Source: Norana najaformis (lineage: Eukaryota > Annelida > Clitellata > Crassiclitellata > Hormogastridae). Taken from it: DNA of 64,000 nucleotides. Below, one piece after another: positions 1-12,100 of the stretch (its first letter is position 1; every line of letters starts with the position of its first letter). The position numbers were made by a program, and so were the translations under genes. Under the pieces are notes generated by a model. It was not told the origin of the DNA and did not search any database. It saw nothing but the letters and a program-made list of their open reading frames with translations. The stretch spans positions 25,310,953 to 25,374,952 of the forward strand of contig OZ029916.1 in NCBI GenBank assembly GCA_964023275.1, given 5' to 3'.

Positions 1-219
1 AGCAATTACTTTACCCTACATAACCAGAAAATAACAATCATCACTATCAGGTTAATTTTCAGAGACAGCTACCATACCAGAAACCAGATCTGAACTGCAA
101 GTAACACCTACTCTTGCAACCTATACACTTTAACTACTTAGCAGAGTTTCTAAAATACTTAGTTACATCTTAAAAGAAAAACGCAAGTCTAAAGCGCCTT
201 AAGATAATGAGAGCCATAC

Positions 220-3083
220 ATCAGGTCCCAGTTAGGTATGGCCGACTTGGCTTCTTCCATTAGAAAATTCAATCTCTGTATAAAATATGGACGAAACCGA
301 ACATCATCTTCAAAAACTATCACCTTTTTGTAGCGGTTTGCCAATATCTAAAACCAAAATTAAAAAAATACGAATAACATCCAAGAAAACACAGACCACC
401 AGCCATCATAAATGCTGAAAATCTTTCATAAATAAACACAAACCAGGGACAGTGAAGATAACTAGAATAACACAAAAACTGAATGTTTCAGCTTATCAAT
501 TGAAGAAATTTGCATTATTTCACTGCACTTGCAGCAGTAATTTTTATGTTCCATTGCTTTATATAGTATCATACCCATCTCCAAGTCTTATTGGACACAC
601 ACACACCCATGAATGCACAAAAACACACCATGTGTATCGAGGTAAATTTTGGCGCTTTAAGCAGAATGTCTGAATCTTGTAAAAGCATTTCACTATTTAA
701 TGGTAACACTCTTTTTACACTACAGTGGAGCAGAAACTGCAACAGGGAAGTTTGGATTCTAACTGATGTGGGTTTCCTTGCCAAAATGCTCAAATATCTC
801 CTTTTCTGAAAATACTGCACTGAGCCCTCACTCAATCATCTAAACTTTGGGCTACATACTGCTGAGAAACCACTGCAGAACATGGATGAGTGTTGGCATG
901 GCAACACTGAAGAGGGGAATACTGATGAGGAACTAAAAACTTCTAGTAACTTTACACAATGATCTAAGAAGTCACTAAAATTAAACTATTGGTAACCATT
1001 TAGTTGCTGCATTCATTTCTAGAAGGTGATTGGTCATAAGTGTTCAATATGTGACCTTCACTTTGGACCTCTCCATTCAGCAATTTATTCTATTTTGTTG
1101 GAGTTTTAGTCAACTGCATAGGTAAGGTTAAGGGTATCACACTTATTGATTACATGCCTTTGAAGAGAGTTTTAAAAAGCACGATCCCAAGACTGATGGA
1201 TCGTTTGACCAAGCACGCAATCACGCCATCAACACAGATTAATTACGTCAACCAGGTGTTAGTAATTTTTACCCAAACACTGCTTCATCAGCAACACCTG
1301 GTTCCATAAAAAGTCCTAATTTCAAGATGGCTATAATTTCACACCATACATGACTCACAAATCACTGATTCGCAAAAGACATAACACAGATAATTCACCA
1401 AATGAGTGCAGCCATAGACATACACGTTAATACATCTTGTTAATGATTTACATGTTGTACATACATGTATCTCACATGAACACAGTTCAGAACGCTCAAC
1501 TAGAGATAGAAAAGTTTAACAATACTATTACTGAAGGAGTAAAATAAGCAGCAATAAATTTTTAAAATAATGTAATTAACTATGCTACTTTTTGACATCT
1601 ATTTTTGTCATTACACAGGAAAAACTGTTAAAATGGTCAAGCATCCATAGAAAGTCTGTGAACACTACTGGGTTCACACATTTGCCACTGTTAAAATTTG
1701 TTTTAAAAACTATAGCTCCCTCTTAAATTTGACAGAAGGTAAGTCAACAAAAAGTGCAAAGTAAAAACAATACATTTCTACACTTCTTCTACTACAACAG
1801 ATGGAATATGGTTACAAACTATTTAAATGTAAGAGTTTATATTTAAAACCAAAAGGCCTACAGTAAAAGGGCCTTACTTTCTGCCAGATGATGTAGTGAC
1901 TGAGGAAGCAACCCACTTCTCCCATTGTCATTGCTCTGTTTGAGAGAGACCAAATGCTTATATGCAATGACATGACAAAATGTAGTAAAGACAGTCAGAT
2001 GCATGTCAGTTCTCTCTAACTTCTCCAAGGAATTATTGTTACAGACAGCAGTTTCGCTTCTGAGAAACAACTGATGTATCACCTCATGTATTACCAGTAT
2101 GACAAAAGCACTGTGCATAGGAGGTTGAAGGTTTGATTAGTGTATGAACAAATTAGAGTATACAATTTTTGCAGAAAGTCAGGGCAGAAACAGAACTGAA
2201 TACTAGCATATAGAATGATTATTCTAGAAAATACCAATTATGTAAAGTAATGTAAGAACTAATACAATATACTGATGAAAATTCAGTGGTGTTCTCAAAA
2301 GCAAAACCAACATCAGACAAGACAATTTCAAATGCTGATTGTATGCTATGGATTTTTTGCAACATACTACCAGGCAACCAATTCACTGATTGGGTTAGTT
2401 TGGACGGCAAGATAAATCAGATCTTATGGCTTGGCATTTGCACCCACATTAGCATAGCTACAGCTAGTTTATTTAGCCACAAAAAAGATCCATCTTGAAC
2501 ACAGTTACCAAATCCTGGATAATTAACCCAAGTTAATGACTTACCTTCCATGGTAGGGATCTGCATAACTAGGTAACATTGCTATGCCAAGCATTACTAA
2601 GTAGGTGTCATTCAACTGTCTACAAGTGTACAACAGGCAACATAATTAAACAGCATTTACTTCAAAACTGAAAATATTTTCACAGACTGAGCAGGCTTGG
2701 TTTATCTCAACTAAGAAGCATCATGGTTTTAATTCCAACAAAATGTGTACATTCTGCTGCCACAAATCTAACACCACTTCTTACAAGCAGACGAACCACA
2801 AAAGCAACCTGAGAAAGGAAAATGGGAAAAAGAGACTTACTTGCCATCCACTGCATTAATGATGGTGGCATCAATTCCAAGTTCAAGAAAAGATGCCTGC
2901 ATCTTCTGGCGCCTATCTGGACGTCTCTCCAAGTTTATCAGAAATACCTAAGAAAAAACACCAATGCACAAACTGTGCATTTACACTATGTACTAGATAT
3001 TGCCCAAGCAACTCATTATAGAGTTGCTTCATTACAAATAACAAATGTAATATATAAATTTATATATACATATACACACACAC

Positions 3084-3156
<73 letters not shown>

Positions 3157-6100
3157 TATATACATATATTTACAGTAGTAAGAACTGCGCAGCCAAATGA
3201 GACTACAAAACTAAATGCCGCCTTCACAGAAGTTTATTTTAAAAAGGTGATCAGCAAAATAGATTTTAGTTAAACTCACTCTGTTAAAACTGATTTCAAA
3301 ATAATTCCTCAGCCAGCAAAACAACATACATGCAGCACCAATGGAAAAGCAATGGGTTTCAAATTTTGAAGATTTTAAAGTAAACTCATTGAAAAATTAT
3401 CCATAAAACTATGCATAACCAAAAGAGATACAGACCTCATCAAAACCAAGTTTACCAAGTGGTCTTTCACGGACTTCAATATAAGGCAGTTTCTGAAGTG
3501 GCTCATCACGAACTGCCAAAAAATAATGACAAATATTGACTACTATGGCTAAATAAAACAAAATTAACAATCACAATAACAAAGCATTTACAGCTTTGAA
3601 TATGCTATGGAAAGCACTGAGCTTTCTTTATCCCTGAATACACTGCTGACTTATATCAGTCAACATGTCTATGAAAAATCCAATAGGATATTGAATAAAT
3701 TTCATGGCCCAACATCACTCCAGTTGATAATGAAACTTCAGTCAACAAAAAACACCAATCACAATAAACATCACAAAGAATACTGAAACAACTGTTCCTT
3801 GGATCCTCCTTGTCAGCTGTTACGGCCCTGACTTTGACCAAGCCTTAACCGAAATGCATGCTACGAAAAAATTTAAATAAACTGTACTTACTGATATATT
3901 CCAGCTTGAGATGAATGAACTGTTCTTTTTCTTCTTCCAGCGTATTGTGGGCCTCCATTGGCACTAGCATATACCCGTAGAAATCACGGTTCATGATGTG
4001 CATTGGAACTCCATAGAACTTAGCTGAATGTGCAAAACTTATGATGTCATCTAAAGCAGCAGAGTAGCCTGGTGGTGGGTAAAAGGAGAGATTCTTGCTG
4101 GCTGGTTTCCGAAGCTGAATTAGGACTGTAGAGTGGACCATAGGAACCTCAAACACTCCCATTTTTTCTCGTCTCAAGATTGGTAAATAGTCCGGTGTTC
4201 TTACATAATAACCCTAAAATTCAAAACAGCAAGAACCAAAAACAACTAAGAAAATTCAAGGAATAAATGCTGTGATGCAAAATGTGAAGTAGAACTCTCT
4301 GAATGACCAAATATTTCAAAGACAGTTATAACGTCAAGGCTGTCAACTAATCATACGTTGCATACTGTATACCTAATCAAAAATTTAAGCATCATTACTC
4401 CTCTGTTGGCAACCTTGACACACATACGAATCAGTGGATACCTGTCAGACAAGCATAATGCAGCAGTAGTGTATAACCTATCCGGTAAAATAAAAGGTGC
4501 ATCAAGTTAGACAATTCCTACTGTCAGTGGAAGGGATGGATGTGGTTGGGGAGGAAAATTCCACCATTGTATAATCATGGATTGTAAGCCTTGATTAACT
4601 GTAGTAAAAGGTGGATTTCCTAACAGCATCACCAAATTCAGTGCATGAAGTTCGTGTTGGAGAATATACTGTACTGTCAGTGCTATTATTAAAAATATAT
4701 TAAGTAATAACTGGAATGACTTGCTATAATAAAACATTCCAATGCCACATGACACCCTATCAGAAAATAAACATGATGCTCGTTCTTCTCTTTCCAAATG
4801 TTGACACCTTCACATTACTTTGTGAAACAAAGTGTGCTTCATGTGCATCTAAGCCCTGTTGAATATTAGATAGCATCCTTATTATTTCTCAAATTAAGTA
4901 AATAGGTAAATGTACATGTACAGCTGAAGCACATGCAAATATTCAATCTGGCAGATTACAGTGTGAAATCATGGCCTTAGATGCCAGCAATACCTCATGA
5001 ATAATGCAATAACAAAGTAATTTCTTTGCGCTTGGCCAGGGCAAGGGTCAGAGACAGGGAACACATACAGGCGACTGTGTTATCTCTATAATCACATCCT
5101 TAGACATATATACATGTACAAGTCTACTAGTTAGCACATACATACTTGTCTGCCAGATCGAATTTTTGTGTAATGCTTCAGCTGCAAACATTTACATACT
5201 TATTTACTTAATAATACAATTGCTTGCTTAGGGATTTATGGAGGCACTTATAATGAAGATGATGGCCTCAAAGATTATGCAGTTAGAAAATGCGATCTAT
5301 ATCAATTTCGCATGATGGGTCTGGGATTCAACCACAGGCTGCATAGGCAAAATGCCTATGCAATAGCTGCTTGGCTGCTGTGCCACCTTGCACTGCCTCA
5401 GGGGTAGTGAAAGTATATTATGAAATCACTTACAGTTATTAGGATGAGGTCTTTTACGAAGAGCATGACATTACTATGTTATTTTGTTTGGGAACTTTTA
5501 TTTGAGACCCTGTAAATTTAAGAGATACTAAGGGTGTAGTTGATGGTTTGGTTCCACCCTATAAAAAGGTGAAACATCCATTAAAATATTGGTGGACAAC
5601 CAAATCAAGGACAACCGAAACTGGTGGAACTTACCACAGATTTTTCAAGTGTTGAAGTAGTTTATGCACGACACATTAAAAATTTAGTCAGCTTTAACTG
5701 AAAAGATGAAAACCTTACAACTGCTCATTTCATAAAGTTACTTCTTTTAGCTATGGAAAAAAATTCAATAAAATAACCTCAAATAAAAATGTGATCGTGG
5801 ATGAGAAAGCCTGACACAATTAACAAAATCAAACATGAGAAACACAGTTAGAAGGCAATTAGGTGAGAAATTAGTCCAAAATAGTTTTGTGCATAATTTC
5901 CACAGATATGCCAAATATTTAAATCAAAAGATCTCGTGTTAAATTTCAAGCTATATAATACTAATCTCCATATAAAAATGTATATAATTCACACCAGAAA
6001 GCTTAATTATACTAAAATATGGCCAGGTTTTCTCATGCATGGTCACAAATAATACGCTACAACTTCTACCATCAACTTATAGACATCAAACACCATATGT

Positions 6101-9100
6101 GAAATTAAATTATGCACATTTTGTTAATAAATCCAAAGAAAACATGCAAGATGGAAAATGTCAGAGAAAACAGAAAAAGGATGCAGTAAATAAACAGGCC
6201 TCTGACACTTACTTTACTATCCATGCCACACCAGAAGTTCGAATAATGCTCTGAGACGGATGTGTTAAACATTGGAGCTATGATAACTCTGTAAAAATCA
6301 GCAAAATATTGGTAATTAAGGCTGAAGCTAAAAGGATTAATGCTTATGTGGAGGGATATAACAGATAAGTACAGTGGAGACCCATTTATATGCAACTAAT
6401 TTCTCACGAATCCGCTTAATGAGCAGTTACTCCATGGCTCCCGATGATACCTATTTAACAAGCAGTACAGGAACTTGCTTTTTAACACTACATATTGCTC
6501 ACCTACTTACATAAAACCTACTGGAAATCCAAAGCAGAAACTTGCTGAATGCCTACTGGCATTATTTAAATGAATTAAAACATGATTTCTTGGAATCTCC
6601 ATTAGGGTTACCTCCAACATAAACAGCTAATGAACTGGCTCTGCAGTTCCAGGCTACTTTAACTGCGCTCCTAGACAGGCACTCAGTTTAGAAGAGAATG
6701 GCAGATCACACACCACAGTCCTGGTTTAATTCTGCCATTTCTGAAGCCAGAAGTTGCAGAAGTCAGCTGCAGCACTGGTGGTGCCACTCTCATCTTCTCA
6801 TAATTATACATATATATGTAGATATCTAAAGATATTTCAGCATGCGTTTCAGCATTAGCAAGCACTCCATTAACACATGTTCACGGTGGCTCCTGATGTC
6901 TGCACGTAAGTGGGTCTCCACTGTAATCACATACATAACTGAGTTCAATTACCTTACCACTGATAACAGAATGGCAACTTTTGCCAATAGGCCCTCATAA
7001 TGGTATTCAAAACCAGTAGCTTTTAAACTGACAAGATCAATCCCAGGAGAAAGGAAGACAGTTTAAAAAACAAACCTCTACTGAAATGACATTATTTAAA
7101 TTAAAGCAATTCTTAAAATAATAACTGAGTGTAATGCAATTCAGCATTTATATATGACCACTTCAACTGTAATGACGCTCCAAATCATCATTTAACAGCA
7201 CTTTTTCCAACTGCAGTTGACCAAATGCACAAGGAAATCCATTGCCTAACTGTCTTAGAACTGAAGAAATCCTTCAACACAAAGTCGATCAAATGTCCTT
7301 AAGACTTAAGACCCTTCACAAATTAGTAGTCAATTTCCACAGTTTTAGGCCTCCAGATCTTCTTCACGACGAAATTCTCAGATCATGTGTTGTAACATAT
7401 GCTTGAATGTAATGGAGAGGGCTGTTACCTGTCTTCTTTGATGAGATCTTTCAGTACACTTGAATTCAACAAGAAATTGTCTACATCAATCATCTAAAAA
7501 AATCAAAATTTCATACTTGATGTCAGCAAAAAATTTCTTGGAAATCAGTCTAAGTTAAGTCAATAAATACAGTACTGTTCATATTTCTTCAACTTCTGTT
7601 TATAACAGTAAATCTCTCAGGGTGGTATGAGGATAAGTGGCAATGAAGGTTTTCTGTTCATAGTTCTAAAAAATACTGGGCCCATTATATAGTTCAACAA
7701 CTATTTGCCACCTCAAGCATGGTGCCATCATTATACAATGCTGGCAAGTAGTAAAGTGGTAAATTTATCAGTATAAGCCCAGTTTGTACTTGTACCATCC
7801 ATGGAATACCAAGCCATTGGACACTCATTCAGCCCTCTATCTTTTCAAGTTCAGTTCACTATGACACTTGAAAGCTAAGAAGTCAAAATAATGTCTTGTT
7901 GTTGGACTGCAATAGTCATGTTACACCTCAGTCATATGATTCTATGACTTAGCGAAGATTTCAGAGAAATGCTGTCAATCATCACCATCACGGTCATCGT
8001 TAGCACCATCAATCCAACCAATAAAACAAACATCAAACTGACCAGAAGGTAGTCTGATGCAGACAGACGTGCCAATTTGACAGCCTCTTCCTTGAGTTGC
8101 ATCATCTTCTCAAAGCGTTGTTTAGGCCAAGCAAAAGGAGGTTCCTTGTCACCATATCCTACCAAAGTTTACATTTCACTTACTGATGTATATGTTTATG
8201 TATCTGGACATTGATAAAGTGACCCTCAAAGAGTCTTTCACAAGTGCTTCTATGAAGCAAGGATAAGAGACTGATGGGCAGACACACGAAGGAAATATGT
8301 CAAATTAATATTGTTTTGTATTATTACTGTAATCATCATGATCATTATGCTGGTGAAAACCTAATCAATCTATGATTTATTCACCTACATGAAATGTCAT
8401 CACCATTAATCATCACCATTACAAACACTATCATCACCATCAACAATCATCTTTAGTCATCACCATTCACAACCACCTCCTACATCACCACCAGCTTAAT
8501 CATGCCACAAACTGAACAAAGTCAGTGCAAGGTGACAATTCAAACTGTAACAGAATTAGAAAGTCACTTTTCTCTGAAGGATCATCTACAAAGTCTGTGC
8601 TCTGATACTGATCTCCGACATGGTTCAGCCATTGCTGAACAATTTCTGCAGAATTATCTTCATTGTGATCACTTCGAATCCTGAAATAAAAGTGAAATTC
8701 AGCAACTAGTTGAATGCATCTGCACATTTGAATCTGAACATTTATATACCACCTCTTAAGAATCTCACAAAGGCAAGGTCAATGATAACTAGTTAAAGCC
8801 TTTTTTAACAAGTTGCTATTTTATTTCACCTTTAAATCAGATCAGGTCTCTTCTTCCATAATCCTCACCACTTTCCTGGTTTGAAATATTCTGCACCCAT
8901 TTTGAAATAAGAGTATACAATATATAAGTGACCTTACTAAATGTCATAATTAGTATCCACAGGAGACTGAGAGCAGGAAGGGCCCTAAATATACGCTACA
9001 ATACTTTAGAAAGCTCCAGGTGAACATGGGGAAGTACATTTTTCCTCATCTATGGTCGGACACCATTCAACCACGTCACTGATCTGCTGCGCGACAACCT

Positions 9101-12100
9101 GCACTGGTTGCGTATTCCTCAGCGGATCACCTATAAACTGTGCCTAATTACATACAAGGCTCTTAATGGTCTTCTACCAGACTATATATCCGACTTCTGT
9201 ATTCGAACAGCCGACAACCAGAACACATATCAGCTACGGTCCTCATCGAGGAATCAACTGCATGTTCCACGGTCTTCCACCAAGTTCGGCGAATGTTCCT
9301 TCACTGTCGCCGGACCCACTGCGTGGAACAGTCTTCCTGAGAATGTGACGAATGTCCCATCGCTGGACACATTCAAGTCACGACTCAAGACACATCTTTT
9401 TAGGATATCTTATGACTGCAGTTGATTTTTGAACCCTTGTACAGCGCCCTTTTCTTCGGCCTCGGCTGTGCTACGGTGCTATATAAATTGTCTTATTATT
9501 ATTATTTTTAACTAGACACCCATCACTTCAGAATCTTTGCACCTTTAAACACTTAAATGCATTCCAGCCATTAGCCTTAATTAATGTAAACATGGTCATA
9601 CTCTGTTTGGAAGGAATACATTAAACCATTAATTTCAAATATCAGTTAAACCATCAATTCTGGTTGACCTATTGGATTATAACCAGGCTTGTTCATTGAA
9701 CCATGAGTTTGATTGCAGTTCACTTCAAGTAACCATCAACTGTTGTCTTGTGCATCTGATTAGATTAGATAAGAACCTAAGTAATCGTAACCTTTGAAAT
9801 TTCTACAGTGCTGCTTAAAAGCTAAGCAGAGGACACCAACTTCTTTATGAGTGCTGGGTCAAGTCAGAGGGGTTGTTCAGAGATGGCTTATAAAAAGCAA
9901 GATCAATGAGAGGTACTTTAAAATGCACTATATTAAATGTTAAGATAACAAACCAAGTCATTAGAAACATTTACACAAAGACCAGAAAATTGACACATGC
10001 TGACAAAGGTCGGAAAATCAGAAAAATATAGACGAAGGTCAGAACATCAGAAACATATACACAAAGGTTGAAAAATCAGAACATATGGAAGGTAGGGTTT
10101 TTTTAATGAAGGTTGGAAAATCAGAAACATCAAGATGGTCTAAAAATCAGAAACAGATAGATGAAGGTCTAAAATGCAGAAATATATAAATGAAGATCGA
10201 AAAATCAAAAACATACAGATGAAGACTGGAAAATCAGAAACACAAAGATGAGGCTAGGTTTGACAGGCAGCCCTGGGCTGATGTATTAGTGACTTTTTTG
10301 TTTAGCCTCAGTGTACCAAAGTGGGCGGCCAATCCTCTTTCCCACTGCCTGATCTTCTCACTTAGAGTTTACAGTCATTGTACTTATCAGAGCTGAGTTA
10401 GCTAGACTGTGCACATGGAGCCGTAGTCTAGAAAAAATTGCTGCTCTGGCAAGAATTGAACCCACAACTGTCGACTGACAGTCCAGCACTACACTATTGT
10501 GAACTCTCAGAACACAAAGGTTGGAAAATCAGAAATACATAGATGAGGGTCATAAAATCATAAACGTAATGACGAAGGTCAGAGAATTAGATCAGAATTG
10601 ATGAATGTCGGAAAATCTCTCCCTCACCCTCCCTCCCTCATGTCATCCCTCCCTCTCTTCTCCCTTTGATTCCTTCCTTCCTTCCTTCTTCCCTTCCTCT
10701 CTCCTCCCTTCCCTCCCGTGCTCCTCTCTTCCTCTCTACCTCACTCTCCCTCTCTGTCTGTATATAAATATATATAGGAATAATTGCAAAGTATGCATCC
10801 GGTTCTTTATGCAGCACCTTTTACCCAGCACTCTATGGTGCTGAAACGTATAAAGTTTATGACTATGGCTGCCTTTACACCTCATAAAAAAATAAATAGG
10901 CAATGGCCATTCTCATTTTACTGCACCTACCGCCACGTACATAAACCTGCTGCTACATCATTTGTACCTTCACAGCTGAGCTGCAACAGCTGTAAGCAAT
11001 GAGTCAGAACTGCTATAGTTTATGGGCATTGCTTACATAAGACTTGGTTGAAACTGACAGAGACCACAGTTTAGACTGGATTTTGACTTTTGGTTGTATT
11101 AAGACTTATTCTGATTTTCACCCATCAAACCAGCAACCAATCAAACGCACTAATACGTGACATTCTCGACTGAACGGCCACCACATTAATACACCCTAAA
11201 ATTATGAAAACAACTGGTAGATGGCATTGTAATATCGACTGTGATTTGCTAAGAAGGCTATGTTTGTTATTGTTATGCATGGTTTGTCAAATGATACTTT
11301 ATTAGCAAACTTAATATGCTTTACAGTGATAGCATTTCCTTAAAACTAAACATTCTGCCAGTAATCATGTAGTTAAAATCATTTAATTTGCAGGCAGTGC
11401 CACTGGGTATGAACGTGGCACCTATGTACATACCAAGCATGCGCTCTCCCACAGCTATTATAACAAACTGTAAATCTTTGTTTCAGTGCCCGATCCCAAG
11501 TATATGGCAGTTTCAAAGAGTTGCTGTGGTGGTAAAATGATTTGTGTAAATAAATGCAAGCTTCTCTTTAAACGCTGGTCTTCAATAAATTCTGGGTGTC
11601 ATTCAGCTGCCCGTATGCTAGTAGCAGAGTGAATAGTGCATTTACTTCAAACAGTATGACAGATGAAGCTGAACAACATGTGCAGTCATGTTCTAGCCTT
11701 GCACTTAGCAGTATCTGCTGTAAAATGAAACACATGTGCTGTATTTTCCCAGAGGATATAAGCAACACAAAAAAATAAACACTGGTCTCTTTTAAACTTC
11801 GTTCTCAAACTGCTGCCAAAACTGTAAAAACAATTTGTACAAATAAATGCAGGGGCATTTATAAAAAGTTTTACAGTGGATATGAAATGCATATGGAACA
11901 TGATATGAAATACAAACAGCAAAGAACAAAACACTGAGACAGCAAAACAGTGTGACAGTTTTCTTGGAAACAATGGAAATACAAAATCTAATCAGTTATT
12001 TACTGATTGACTGAGTCACCAACTCAATCTGAATGATAGAATGACCGAGAGAGTGTGACTAACTGGCTTACTTGTTCACTCCGTTACTAAATGAGCGAGT

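Noticed and set aside
2822..3178. 118-aa frame with a Tyr-Ile repeat tail
   Set aside because: It crosses the COLGALT exon in antisense and then runs through the TA microsatellite.
3656..3841. 61-aa minus-strand frame between COLGALT exons
   Set aside because: It lies wholly in an intron and matches nothing in the COLGALT family.
10605..10844. 79-aa Ser/Pro/Leu-rich frame
   Set aside because: It is the translation of a polypyrimidine tract.
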